Positions 23,870-31,605 of a stretch of 64,000 bases of DNA are shown here, one piece after another. The stretch comes from Gemmatimonadales bacterium. Lineage in GTDB: Bacteria > Gemmatimonadota > Gemmatimonadetes > Gemmatimonadales > GWC2-71-9. The notes beneath the pieces were generated by a model, which saw only the letters and a program-made list of their open reading frames with translations, did no database searches and was not told where the DNA came from. Numbering within the stretch: position 1 is the stretch's first letter; the number at the start of each line of letters is the position of its first letter. Position numbers and translations under genes: made by a program. The stretch spans positions 1 to 64,000 of the forward strand of contig JAWKQM010000014.1 in assembly GCA_041390145.1 (NCBI GenBank), in the 5' to 3' direction.

Positions 23870-25168
23870 ATGTCCCTCGATCGCCGCCAGTTCACCGGGC
23901 TTCTCGCCGGGATGATCGCCGGCTCGGCCTACCGCCCGGGGACCGCGGCGGCGGACGCCGCTCCCTCCGCGCCGGCCATCGATCCCTGCCATCTCCCCCC
24001 CCAGCTGGCCTCGCTGAAGCCGATGCTCGACGGCGTCGAGCCGATCACCGACGCCGAGCGCGAGCACCGGGTCGAGCGGGCGCGCCAGCTCATGGTGGCG
24101 CAGGGCGTTGGCGCCATCCTGCTCGAGCCCGGCACGAACATGACCTACTACACCAAGGTCCGGTGGGGGCAGTCTGAGCGGCCCTTCGTGGCGCTCCTCC
24201 CGGCGCAGGGCGAGATGGCGTTCGTTTGCCCGGCGTTCGAGGAAGCCCGGGCACGGGAGAGCATTCCCGCCGGCGCCGAGGTGCGGGTGTGGCAGGAGGA
24301 CGAGAGCCCCTACGCCGTGATCGCCGGGATCCTGCGGGACCGCGGGCTGGCCACCGGCACGATCGGCGTGGAGGCGGAGACGCGGTACTTCATTTCGAAC
24401 GGCGTGGAGCTGGCGGCGCCGGCGGCCACGTACCAGAACGCTGATCCCGTGACGGTCGGCTGCCGGTCCATCAAGTCGCCGGCGGAACTGGCGCTGATGC
24501 AGCGGGCCAGCGACATCACCGTCGCCGCATTTGGCGCCGCGTTCGCCACGCTCGAGGCGGGGATGAGCCAGTACGACCTCTCCGGGAACATGACGACCGC
24601 CATGCGCCTGCTGGGCGGATCCTCCCCGTGGGCGCTGGTGGGATTCGGCGAGGCGTCCGCCTATCCGCACGGGACCGCGCGCCCCCAGAAACTCGCGGAA
24701 GGCGACATCGTATTGCTCGACGCGGGCTGCGCCGTGCAGGGTTACCAGTCCGACATCACGCGCACCACGGTGTACGGCACGCCGACGGCGCGGCAGACCG
24801 AGATCTGGAACCTCGAACGCCGGGCCCAGGACGCGGCCTTTGCCGCCGCTCAGCCCGGCGCGACCTGCGGCTCGGTCGATGCCGCCGCGCGCAAGGTGAT
24901 CACCGACGCCGGGTTCGGCCCGGGCTACGCGCTGCCGGGACTGCCGCACCGCACCGGGCACGGCATCGGCATGGACGGCCACGAGGCGCCGAACTTCGTC
25001 AAGGGAAGCGAGGTCGTCATCCAGCCGGGGATGTGCTTCAGCGACGAGCCAACCATCTCCATCTACGGGGAGTTCGGTATTCGGCTGGAGGACTGCATCT
25101 ATGTCACGGAGTCGGGGCCCCGATTCTTTGCGCAGCAGGCGCCCTCGATCGACCGCCCCTTCCCCTGA
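23870..25168 (+). CDS. M24 family metallopeptidase (Xaa-Pro aminopeptidase-like), Tat-exported
   Basis: A 432-residue protein. The start SLDRRQFTGLLAGMIAG has a twin-arginine signal. The N-terminal creatinase-like domain spans residues 55-195; the pita-bread domain follows. All five metal ligands are visible: VLLDAG and QSDITRT (Asp), THGIG-type motif RTGHGIG (His), FSDEPT and IRLEDC (Glu). Enzymes of this family remove the residue before proline or hydrolyse related amides such as creatine. Tat export suggests folding with metal in the cytosol before export. It is followed 14 nt later by a coiled-coil gene. Confidence 0.92.
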   Translation: MSLDRRQFTGLLAGMIAGSAYRPGTAAADAAPSAPAIDPCHLPPQLASLKPMLDGVEPITDAEREHRVERARQLMVAQGVGAILLEPGTNMTYYTKVRWGQSERPFVALLPAQGEMAFVCPAFEEARARESIPAGAEVRVWQEDESPYAVIAGILRDRGLATGTIGVEAETRYFISNGVELAAPAATYQNADPVTVGCRSIKSPAELALMQRASDITVAAFGAAFATLEAGMSQYDLSGNMTTAMRLLGGSSPWALVGFGEASAYPHGTARPQKLAEGDIVLLDAGCAVQGYQSDITRTTVYGTPTARQTEIWNLERRAQDAAFAAAQPGATCGSVDAAARKVITDAGFGPGYALPGLPHRTGHGIGMDGHEAPNFVKGSEVVIQPGMCFSDEPTISIYGEFGIRLEDCIYVTESGPRFFAQQAPSIDRPFP

Positions 25169-25182
25169 CCTCGAGAGCACCC

Positions 25183-25467
25183 ATGGACAAGCAGACGCTC
25201 GCCCTGCTCATCCCCATCACCGCGATGCTGATTCCCATCGCAGCCATCGTGATGGGGACCATGCTCAAGCTGGCCAAGGTCAGGCTCGAGGAGACAAAGG
25301 CCCGTGCCGGCGTCCTGCCCGAGGGAGCGCTCGCCGAACTCGATCAGGTCCGCGGTGAGATGGAACAGATGCGCCATGAACTGGCTGAAGTGCAGGAGCG
25401 ACTCGATTTTACGGAGCGACTCCTGGCACAGCGCCGCGACCAGGAGCGGCTGCTGGGAGGCAGCTGA
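25183..25467 (+). CDS. Small membrane-anchored coiled-coil protein (paralogue 2 of 3)
   Basis: A 94-residue protein: one strongly hydrophobic helix at residues 6-27, a linker VRLEETKARAGVLPEG, and a heptad helix from residue 50 ending MRHELAEVQERLDFTERLLA. This ending matches the proteins at 9026 and 27672. The layout is PspB-like. It is 14 nt downstream of the M24 gene, probably co-transcribed. Function unknown; a role as a membrane-tethered adaptor or stress sensor is inference. Confidence 0.75.
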   Translation: MDKQTLALLIPITAMLIPIAAIVMGTMLKLAKVRLEETKARAGVLPEGALAELDQVRGEMEQMRHELAEVQERLDFTERLLAQRRDQERLLGGS

Positions 25468-25500
25468 ACGGATCCCGATCCCTGAACCGGAGAGCCACCG

Positions 25501-25863
25501 ATGTCTGCAATGGCCGTCCACCCCTCGCCCGCATCGTCCCTGTTCGCCGCCCTCCTTCTCGTCGCCTGCGGTGGAAACACCGGCATGCAGTCCGTCATTC
25601 AACAGCCGGCGCCGGTCACCGCCCCCCCTCGCTTTGTCCCACTCGACCCGGCCAACGTGATCGCCCCGGCCGACACCCTCGCCGGCGATGGATGCCTCAC
25701 GCCGATGCGGGACCCGGTCACCGGGGTCGAAATTGTCCTGGTCCGCTCGGAGAGCGGGCTCGGAGACTATGACGCCCCGAGCGGCGCGTACGGCATGCGC
25801 GACGATCAATTGATCCGTTTGGAATGCAACACCGGCCGGGTGATCGGCGTTGTGCGGCGGTGA
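25501..25863 (+). CDS. Hypothetical lipoprotein
   Basis: A 120-residue protein with a lipobox LLVAC (Cys23), then a low-complexity Pro/Ala-rich linker and a C-terminal domain of 60 residues with MRDPVTGVEIVLVRSESGLGDYDAP and LIRLECNTGRVIGVVRR. The two cysteines in mature sequence (in DGCLTP and LECNTG) could form a disulfide. I do not recognise the family. Its stop overlaps the GTG start of the DinB gene by four bases. Confidence 0.6.
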   Translation: MSAMAVHPSPASSLFAALLLVACGGNTGMQSVIQQPAPVTAPPRFVPLDPANVIAPADTLAGDGCLTPMRDPVTGVEIVLVRSESGLGDYDAPSGAYGMRDDQLIRLECNTGRVIGVVRR

Positions 25864-26414
25864 ACGCGCAACTCGAGGAAATCGCGACCGAGTTCCGGGA
25901 GGCTTCCACGCGGCTGCATCGGCTCCGCGACACCGTCCCGGCGGATCAGTGGGGGGTCCGGAACGACCCCGACCGCTGGTCCGTCTCGGAGTGCATCGAG
26001 CACCTGAACCTGACCTCGGCCGCCTTCGAACCGCTGCTCGCGGCGGGCATCGCGCAGGCCCGGAAAGCACCGGCATCGCCCCGAAGGTACCGGCGGGGGT
26101 TTCTCGGCTGGGCGCTCTGGAAGATGACCGGCCCGGACGCGCGCGGCCGCGTGCAGACCGCACCGGCATTCGTGCCGGCGAGCGCCCCGCCCGCCGAGGC
26201 AGTGACCGCCGAATTCGAGCGGTGGCAGGACGTCCTGCTGGCGCTCCTCGCCTCGGCGGACGGGCTGCCGATCGACAAGGTCACCATGACCTCGCCCTTC
26301 AACGCCCGCATGAAGTACAACATCTACGCCGGGTTCTCGGCCATTCCCCGCCATCAGCACCGCCACCTGCAGCAGGCGGAGCGGGTGTGGGCGCCGGCCG
26401 GGAGGGCGCGCTAG
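25860..26414 (+). CDS. DinB family protein (cytosolic)
   Basis: A 184-residue protein starting at GTG 25860. VRNDPDRWSVSECIEHLNLTSAAFEPLL carries the DinB_2 signature W-S-x-x-E-x-x-x-H, and the late histidines are in IPRHQHRHLQQ. Together these form the usual metal site. Some DinB_2 proteins are bacillithiol or mycothiol transferases, and most have no tested function. No signal peptide. Overlaps its upstream lipoprotein gene by 4 nt, so coupling is likely. Shares a CTAG with the convergent gene. Confidence 0.87.
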   Translation: MNAQLEEIATEFREASTRLHRLRDTVPADQWGVRNDPDRWSVSECIEHLNLTSAAFEPLLAAGIAQARKAPASPRRYRRGFLGWALWKMTGPDARGRVQTAPAFVPASAPPAEAVTAEFERWQDVLLALLASADGLPIDKVTMTSPFNARMKYNIYAGFSAIPRHQHRHLQQAERVWAPAGRAR

Positions 26415-26935
26415 TCATCCTTGTCCCGTTCGCCTCGGGCATCGCGCTCCGCCGCCCCGCCGCCCTCACCGCCTCCCGCGCTGAGCTGCGACACGCCGGG
26501 CGCGCCGCCCTCGCCGTACACCAGCGTCCCGCCGCTGTGGCCGACCTGGTAGCCCGCCACGAGCAGTCCGAGCGTGGCCACTGTGGCGACCGCCCGCATG
26601 CCCCGGCCAGTGGCGCCGCGAACAAGCCCCGCAGCGCTGAGGCCGAAGACAACGCCTGAAAAGATCAGGAAGCGCTCGGCGGCTTCCTCGTGTGCCTCGA
26701 TGCGCTGCTCGCCCACGATGTCTTCTGCCCGCTCCTCCTGATCCTGCCCCGTTTCGAGGGAGGCCCAGGCGCTCAGGGTCAGGGCGCCGGCCATGACCAC
26801 GGGAACTGCCCAGGCCCGAAGCGGCGCGACGCCGCGACGCACGGCCCAGAGCGCGCCGAGCGCGGCCAGGGGAAGGAACGCCATCAGCACGATGGGGAAA
26901 TGAACAACGGCAGGGTGCAGCGGATCAGGCAACAT
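26411..26935 (-). CDS. DUF2231-type membrane protein
   Basis: A 174-residue protein. LPDPLHPAVVHFPIVLMAFLPLAALG is the DUF2231 signature (H-P-A-x-V-H-F-P in the first helix). Four helices are predicted. The ETGQDQEERAEDIVGEQRIEAHEEAAERF loop is highly acidic, and HSGGTLVYGEGGAP near the end is also a family motif. Function unknown; the His pair has prompted suggestions of haem or metal binding. It is divergent from the membrane-bound LuxR regulator, which is a candidate controller. Confidence 0.85.
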   Translation of the reverse strand: MLPDPLHPAVVHFPIVLMAFLPLAALGALWAVRRGVAPLRAWAVPVVMAGALTLSAWASLETGQDQEERAEDIVGEQRIEAHEEAAERFLIFSGVVFGLSAAGLVRGATGRGMRAVATVATLGLLVAGYQVGHSGGTLVYGEGGAPGVSQLSAGGGEGGGAAERDARGERDKDD

Positions 26936-26977
26936 GGTCAGCCTCCGGTATTGGGTTGGCTGCACGATAGGAATCGG

Positions 26978-27054
26978 TGTCGGTCCGCACCATCCGACAG
27001 TTGACGTATGGTGGTGCCCGAGGGGGAATCCGACCCGGTGTCCGACAGATGACG
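26978..27054. promoter_or_regulatory. Repeats in the DUF2231/LuxR divergent promoter
   Basis: TCCGACAGTTGACG (26993-27006) and TCCGACAGATGACG (27041-27054) are 14-base direct repeats with one mismatch, 48 nt apart. TGTCGG (26978-26983) is inverted relative to CCGACA (26994-26999), and TGTCCGACA (27039-27047) is itself a palindrome. They lie between divergent starts at 26935 and 27066, so they are candidate binding sites for the adjacent LuxR-type protein. Binding is inference. Confidence 0.45.
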
Positions 27055-27065
27055 GAGGCGTCAGG

Positions 27066-27599
27066 ATGGACGATCGCGACGAAGACCAATGGAAGCGGAC
27101 CGTGGCCATCCTCATGGTGGTCATCGGCTTGGGGGGCATCATCGACCTGGCGCTGGATCGGCCCGACCGATGGCTCTCCCCCCACGTCATTTATGAAGTC
27201 GCCCTCGTCCTCGCCTCCCTCGCCACCGCGCTCTGGCTGGCCCGTGGCTGGGGGAGCGCGGCCGCTACCAACCGCGCACTCCGGCAAAGCCTGACGGAAC
27301 GGCGGGCGGAGCGCGATGCCTGGCGTGCAAGTGCCGAACAGGCACTCGCCGGGCTGGGGGCGGCCATCGACGCCCAGTTCACGATATGGGGGCTCACGCC
27401 GGCCGAGCGGGAGGTCGCGTTGCTGGTGCTCAAGGGGCACGGGCACAAGGAGATAGCGGTCCGGACCGGCCGGAGTGAACGCACGGTCCGGCAGCATGCC
27501 GGGGCGGCGTATGAGAAGGCAGGGCTGGGCGGGCGGGCGGAACTCGCGGCCTTCTTCCTGGAGGGCGTCGCACTTCCGCCAGGGAGGACGCCGGGCTGA
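27066..27599 (+). CDS. Membrane-anchored LuxR-family transcriptional regulator
   Basis: A 177-residue protein. Two membrane helices (about residues 12-28 and 44-61) precede a helical linker RQSLTERRAERDAWRASAEQ, then a LuxR/GerE HTH: LTPAEREVALLVLKGHGHKE and IAVRTGRSERTVRQHAGAAYEKAGL. There is no receiver or periplasmic domain beyond a short loop of about 15 residues, so it would be a one-component regulator tied to the membrane. The likely targets are its own gene and the divergent DUF2231 gene. The signal is unknown. Confidence 0.85.
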   Translation: MDDRDEDQWKRTVAILMVVIGLGGIIDLALDRPDRWLSPHVIYEVALVLASLATALWLARGWGSAAATNRALRQSLTERRAERDAWRASAEQALAGLGAAIDAQFTIWGLTPAEREVALLVLKGHGHKEIAVRTGRSERTVRQHAGAAYEKAGLGGRAELAAFFLEGVALPPGRTPG

Positions 27600-27671
27600 G
27601 GAGGCGGGTTGACGGAATTTCTGCCCGGGAGCCGTAGGGTGCGGACGAACAACCTTGTCTCGAGGTGAACC

Positions 27672-28001
27672 ATGCGGTTCAATCCCAGAATCTGGACGCC
27701 GATCGCACAGGTCCTGACCGCCATCAACGTGGTCGCGGTCTATTTTGCCGCCCAGAGCACCGAGCCCGTCCACGCCGTGCTGCACGGGGCCCTCGGTGCG
27801 GCGTGCATGCTGTGGGCGGAACGACTCCGGGCGCGCACCATCCGGGATCGCTACGACGCAGAGATGGCGCAGGCAGAACTCCTGCCGGGTGAGATGGACC
27901 ACGTCCACAACGAGCTGGCCGAACTGCAGGAACGGCTCGATTTTGCCGAGCGCATGCTGGCCCAGCGGCGCGAGGAAGATCGTATCCCCAGAGATGGGTG
28001 A
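27672..28001 (+). CDS. Small membrane-anchored coiled-coil protein (paralogue 3 of 3)
   Basis: A 109-residue protein with two short hydrophobic segments (residues 8-27 and 33-48), then a helix RIRDRYDAEMAQAELLPGEMD-like linker and a heptad region ending HNELAELQERLDFAERMLAQ. The ending matches the proteins at 9026 and 25183. TTGACG at 27609 may be a weak -35 element. It follows the LuxR gene and precedes an exported NTF2-like protein by 26 nt. Function unknown. Confidence 0.72.
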   Translation: MRFNPRIWTPIAQVLTAINVVAVYFAAQSTEPVHAVLHGALGAACMLWAERLRARTIRDRYDAEMAQAELLPGEMDHVHNELAELQERLDFAERMLAQRREEDRIPRDG

Positions 28002-28027
28002 CCCACGACCAATCCCATGGAGTTCTC

Positions 28028-28498
28028 ATGATGATCCCTCGGCGGTTTCTTCCTGCCTTCCTCGTCGCCCTCTGCCTCGGAGCGCCCTCCACGGTCAGGG
28101 CGCAGACCGGCGTCGCCATGTCGCCCGACGCCGAGGGCGTGTCACGCGCGGCGCGGGACTATATCGAAGCGTTCTATGAGGGGGATTCCACCAAGATCGT
28201 CCGCAGCATCAGCCCGACGGTGGTCAAATACGGCTACTACATCCCGCGGGGTGACTCGACCTATCATGGCACGGGGATGTCGTACGCCGAGATGCTCGAC
28301 TATGTCCGGAAGGTGAAGGCCAGCGGGCGCGCGACCCCGGCAAGTGCGCCCCGTGAGGTGGTGCTGCTGGAGGTATTGGATCAGGTTGCGGCGGCCAAGG
28401 TGGTGGCGTGGTGGGGGACGGACTTCCTGCACCTGGCCAAGATCGACGGGCGGTGGATGATCACCCAGGTGATCTGGCAGAGCCCGCCCAGGTCCTGA
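28028..28498 (+). CDS. Exported lumazine-binding-like (NTF2-fold) protein
   Basis: A 156-residue protein with a signal peptide ending TVRAQ (residue 26). VSRAARDYIEAFYEGDSTKIVRSISPTVVKYGYY matches the start of the Lumazine_bd_2/SnoaL-like group, and KIDGRWMITQVIW its last strands. ATG 28028 has GGAG upstream; ATG 28031 is adjacent. No catalytic residue can be assigned. A weak inverted repeat (CGCCCG 28507-28512, CGGGCG 28528-28533) follows. Confidence 0.78.
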   Translation: MMIPRRFLPAFLVALCLGAPSTVRAQTGVAMSPDAEGVSRAARDYIEAFYEGDSTKIVRSISPTVVKYGYYIPRGDSTYHGTGMSYAEMLDYVRKVKASGRATPASAPREVVLLEVLDQVAAAKVVAWWGTDFLHLAKIDGRWMITQVIWQSPPRS

Positions 28499-28779
28499 AA
28501 ACACAACGCCCGTCCAGTGTGTAGCACCGGGCGGGTCGATGGTTCTTGGCAGTTTGATCACCCGGTCTGCTCTGCTACCCCGGGGCCCGAAGGCTATGTC
28601 GATTGCCCTCAAGGTAACGGATCCCCCTCCAGAACGCCAGTGGCGAGTTGTCCCCGCCCTGCCAAGGGCCTATTGTTCGCCCCGGCGGCCCCCATGGTCG
28701 CCCATCTACCGTTGACCGCCTCGGCAGCCCCCGTCTCTGGAAAGGCCTCCCGCGGTTGCGCTCATCAGCAAGGAACGCC
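28499..28779 (+). other. Long leader upstream of the helicase gene
   Basis: A 281-nt gap, among the longest in the window. It holds the weak inverted repeat near 28507-28533 and no convincing open frame. Long 5' untranslated regions are common for DEAD-box helicase genes that are cold-induced, but no conserved element can be recognised here. Confidence 0.4.
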
Positions 28780-30510
28780 GTGCCTTTCGCCGCTCTGAAC
28801 CTTCATCCGAACCTGCTCAAGGGCATCAAGGAACTCGGATTCACCCGCCCCACCCCGATCCAGGCCGATTCGATTCCCCCGGCCCTCGAAGGCCGAGATC
28901 TCCTGGCCTGCGCCATGACCGGCAGTGGCAAGACCGCCGCCTTCGTCCTCCCCATCCTGCAGCGGCTCATGGACACGAAGCGGGGCACCACCCGCGCCCT
29001 GATCCTGAGCCCGACGCGCGAGCTGGCCCTCCAGATCCTCGAAGACATCAACGACCTGGCCGTCCACACGCCCGTCACCGCCGCCGCCGTCTATGGCGGC
29101 GTCGGCATGAATCCGCAGGAGCATGCGCTCCGGAGCGGCGTGGACATCGTCGTGGCCACGCCTGGCCGTCTGCTGGACCACATGAAGCAGCCCTACGCCA
29201 AGTTTTCCGGGCTCGAAGTCCTCGTCCTCGATGAGGCCGACCGGATGCTCGACATGGGGTTCCTCCCCGACATCAAGCGCATCATGCGCCATATCCCCGC
29301 CAAGCGTCAGACGCTGTTCTTCAGCGCCACGATGCCGGGCCCCATCGCCGCCTTGACCCGGGAACTCCTCAACAACCCTGCCCTGATCAACCAGGCAAGG
29401 AAATCAGCCCCGGCCATCGGCATCACCCAGGCGGTCTACCCGGTGCGGCAGGAACTGAAGGCGGGGCTCTTCCTGGCGCTGCTTTCCAAGGGCGACATGC
29501 GCGAAGCGCTGGTCTTTACCCGCACCAAGCACCGGGCCGACCGCCTGACCAAGCACCTCATCCGTGAAGGCATCAAGGCGGAGCGGATTCACGGCAACCG
29601 GTCGCAGGCGCAGCGCACCGAGGCGCTGGCCGGCTTCAAGAGCGGCAAGTACCGGGTGCTGGTGGCCACGGATATCGCCGCGCGGGGCATCGACGTGGAG
29701 GAACTCGGCCACGTGGTGAACTTTGACGTGCCGAAGGTGCCGGAGGACTACATCCACCGGGTCGGCCGGACGGCGCGCGCCGAGGCCACGGGGGACGCCT
29801 TCACCTTCGTGTCACCGGAGGAGGAGGGGGACCTCCGCTCCATCGAGCGTGCGGTCGGCAAGCGTCTGCCCCGCGTCACCCTGCCCGACTTCGACTACGC
29901 CGCCAAGCAGAGCGTCCAGCTGGAAGTCCCGCTGGCGGAGCGCATTGCCACCATCCGCGCCAAGAAGGCGGAGGACCGGGCGCGGGCCAAGGCCAAGGCG
30001 GCGCGACGCGCGGCGCACGAAGCCACCCAGGGACGCCCGTCGAGCGTGCCGGCCAAGAAGTCGAGCGGCGGTTCGCGCCGGGCGGTCCTCGCGACCACGC
30101 GGCGGGAACTCCCGCTAGTCACACCGCAGCCACTGCCAGCGGAGGATGACCGCGATGAACTCACGCACTGGAAACCTGGTCGGCGCCATCCTGCTTCTCG
30201 CCTTCTTCGCCGGGCTCGGCGTGCGGAGTTCCCTGGCCGCCACAGGCGCGGAACTCACCGGCGGCCAGCGCGCGGTCACCCTGCTCCAGTGGTGGTACGC
30301 GGTGCTGGCGGCCCTCGCCATCATCGGCCTCCTCCTCCGGCAGGCAGGCACCCGCCTGGTGCTCTTCGCCTGGGCCGCCATCTTCACCACCCGCAACGCG
30401 CTGACCCCGGTCTTCCTGGGTGGCAAGGGCATCGGGCTCGCCGTCGCGGGCGGCGCCATCGGCCTCGCCATTTCGGTCGGCGTGCTCTACCTCGCGTTTC
30501 GGGCGCTTGA
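28780..30510 (+). CDS. DEAD-box RNA helicase, RhlE-like, with an abnormal C-terminal extension
   Basis: Start GTG 28780 gives the usual RhlE beginning FAALNLHPNLLKGIKELGF and has AAGGAA upstream. All motifs are present: Q motif (RPTPIQ), I (AMTGSGKT), Ia (PTRELA), II (DEAD), III (SAT), V (ATDIAARGIDVE) and VI (HRVGRTAR). The core ends near residue 380, followed by a basic Lys/Arg-rich tail. The frame then continues without a stop for about 120 residues of Arg/Pro/His-rich sequence that overlaps the next gene from 30155, ending at 30510. A TAG at 30116 in the +1 frame would be a natural end. Real overlap, programmed shift or sequencing error cannot be separated here. Confidence 0.85.
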   Translation: MPFAALNLHPNLLKGIKELGFTRPTPIQADSIPPALEGRDLLACAMTGSGKTAAFVLPILQRLMDTKRGTTRALILSPTRELALQILEDINDLAVHTPVTAAAVYGGVGMNPQEHALRSGVDIVVATPGRLLDHMKQPYAKFSGLEVLVLDEADRMLDMGFLPDIKRIMRHIPAKRQTLFFSATMPGPIAALTRELLNNPALINQARKSAPAIGITQAVYPVRQELKAGLFLALLSKGDMREALVFTRTKHRADRLTKHLIREGIKAERIHGNRSQAQRTEALAGFKSGKYRVLVATDIAARGIDVEELGHVVNFDVPKVPEDYIHRVGRTARAEATGDAFTFVSPEEEGDLRSIERAVGKRLPRVTLPDFDYAAKQSVQLEVPLAERIATIRAKKAEDRARAKAKAARRAAHEATQGRPSSVPAKKSSGGSRRAVLATTRRELPLVTPQPLPAEDDRDELTHWKPGRRHPASRLLRRARRAEFPGRHRRGTHRRPARGHPAPVVVRGAGGPRHHRPPPPAGRHPPGALRLGRHLHHPQRADPGLPGWQGHRARRRGRRHRPRHFGRRALPRVSGA

Positions 30511-30538
30511 AGCGCCCGGGGAGACGCCCGCCGCATGA
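30155..30538 (+). CDS. Four-helix membrane protein, unknown
   Basis: A 127-residue protein with four predicted helices. ATG 30155 has GGAGG 9 nt upstream; an in-frame ATG at 30146 directly abuts that ribosome site and is less likely. RNALTPVFLGGKGIGLAVAGGAIGL forms the third helix and part of the loop. Composition is that of a real membrane protein, whereas the overlapping helicase frame is not, which argues that this is the genuine coding frame. It overlaps the next start by ATGA. Family not recognised. Confidence 0.7.
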   Translation: MNSRTGNLVGAILLLAFFAGLGVRSSLAATGAELTGGQRAVTLLQWWYAVLAALAIIGLLLRQAGTRLVLFAWAAIFTTRNALTPVFLGGKGIGLAVAGGAIGLAISVGVLYLAFRALEAPGETPAA

Positions 30539-30936
30539 CTTCCTCCACAGACGCCACCCCGATCCCGGTGCGCGTGCGCGCCGCCGACGGGGCCGCGCGC
30601 GACGACGGATGGGTGCGCACCGAACACCGTCCCTTTGCAGCCCGTGTCGGCGAGGGGTTGTTGATCGCCGGCGTGGGCACCGCCATCGGCGTGCTCCTGC
30701 TGCCGGTTCCACTGGTGCACATCTTCGGGGTCATCTTTGCCTTGACCACCTGGTGGTTTGCCCTGCAGCGCGTCCGAACCGACACCGTTGTGGTGAGCGT
30801 CGGCGGCACCTGCCCGCACTGCGGCACCAACGAAAACTTCTTTGCCGGCTTTGGCCGCAAGCGCTACCGGCTGCCGATCTCCACCTCCTGTCCCTCGTGT
30901 TCGCACGCCCTCAGCCTCGAGCCACTTCCCCGATGA
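30535..30936 (+). CDS. Membrane protein with a C-terminal zinc ribbon
   Basis: A 133-residue protein: a soluble N-terminal part, two hydrophobic segments around residues 40-75, then a four-cysteine site in GTCPHCGTNENFF and TSCPSCSHAL, a CxxC-x20-CxxC zinc ribbon on the cytoplasmic side. I do not recognise the family; the ribbon suggests nucleic-acid or protein binding. Starts overlap at both ends: ATGA with the previous gene and ATGA with the glutathione peroxidase. Confidence 0.65.
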   Translation: MTSSTDATPIPVRVRAADGAARDDGWVRTEHRPFAARVGEGLLIAGVGTAIGVLLLPVPLVHIFGVIFALTTWWFALQRVRTDTVVVSVGGTCPHCGTNENFFAGFGRKRYRLPISTSCPSCSHALSLEPLPR

Positions 30937-31415
30937 CTCTGTACCAGATCAAGGTCACCACCATCGACGGCACGTCGATTCCGATGTCCACCTACAAGGG
31001 CCGCGTCCTGCTGATCGTGAACGTGGCCAGCAAGTGCGGCTTCACCCCGCAGTACGCCGGGCTCGACGCCCTCTATCGGAAGTACAAGGAGCGGGGACTG
31101 ACTGTCCTCGGGTTCCCCTGTGACCAGTTCGGCAACCAGGAGCCGGGCGACGAGGCGGAAATCAAGAAGTTCTGCTCCCTCACCTATGACGTGACCTTCC
31201 CGATGTTCTCGAAGATCGAGGTCAACGGTCCCGGCACCCATCCCCTGTACGCGCATCTCAAAGCCGCGCGGCCGGGCCTCCTCGGCACCGAAGCGATCAA
31301 GTGGAACTTCACGAAGTTCCTCGTTGGCCGGGACGGCGCGGTGCTCAAGCGGTACGCGTCCACCGACACCCCGGACGACATCGAACCGGACATCGTCCCG
31401 CTCCTCAAGCAGTGA
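30933..31415 (+). CDS. Glutathione peroxidase family peroxidase
   Basis: A 160-residue thioredoxin-fold peroxidase. Cys35 in VASKCGFTPQ, the glutamine in FPCDQFGNQEPG and Trp124 in IKWNFTKFLV are the catalytic residues. The active site has cysteine rather than selenocysteine. A second cysteine near residue 81 (KKFCSLTYDV) is the likely resolving residue, as in thioredoxin-dependent bacterial members. It reduces hydrogen peroxide and lipid hydroperoxides in the cytosol. Length is normal. Its start overlaps the upstream zinc-ribbon gene. Confidence 0.94.
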   Translation: MTLYQIKVTTIDGTSIPMSTYKGRVLLIVNVASKCGFTPQYAGLDALYRKYKERGLTVLGFPCDQFGNQEPGDEAEIKKFCSLTYDVTFPMFSKIEVNGPGTHPLYAHLKAARPGLLGTEAIKWNFTKFLVGRDGAVLKRYASTDTPDDIEPDIVPLLKQ

Positions 31416-31443
31416 CCCGACCCGTCAGAAAGGCGGTTGCTTG

Positions 31444-31605
31444 ATGGGAAAGCTCATGGCACTCGTCGGCACCACCATCGGCGGCGGGATCGGCTGGTGG
31501 CTGGGCGCGCGGGCGGGCGTGATGACCGCCTTCATCTGCAGCATGGTCGGCACCGGCATCGGGCTCTATGCCGCCCGGCGCTTCACGCAGGACTACCTGG
31601 AATGA
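31444..31605 (+). CDS. Small glycine-rich membrane protein
   Basis: A 53-residue protein with two glycine-zipper helices: GTTIGGGIGWWLGARAG and MVGTGIGLYAARR. The pattern resembles small membrane proteins of the XapX/GlsB type. ATG 31444 is 28 nt after the peroxidase stop. The stop overlaps the EamA transporter start by ATGA. Function unknown. Confidence 0.6.
   Translation: MGKLMALVGTTIGGGIGWWLGARAGVMTAFICSMVGTGIGLYAARRFTQDYLE

Noticed and set aside
27609..27640. TTGACG ... TAGGGT as a promoter before the third coiled-coil gene
   Set aside because: The spacing is 20 nt and the -10 match is poor. Mentioned only as a weak -35 candidate.
28507..28533. Terminator after the lumazine-binding-like gene
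   Set aside because: Only a 6-bp stem with a 15-nt loop and no T-tract; too weak to list as a terminator.
30038..30510. C-terminal extension of the helicase as a real protein domain
   Set aside because: Arg/Pro/His-rich, no hydrophobic pattern, and overlaps a gene with its own ribosome site and membrane helices. Reported instead as a frame anomaly.
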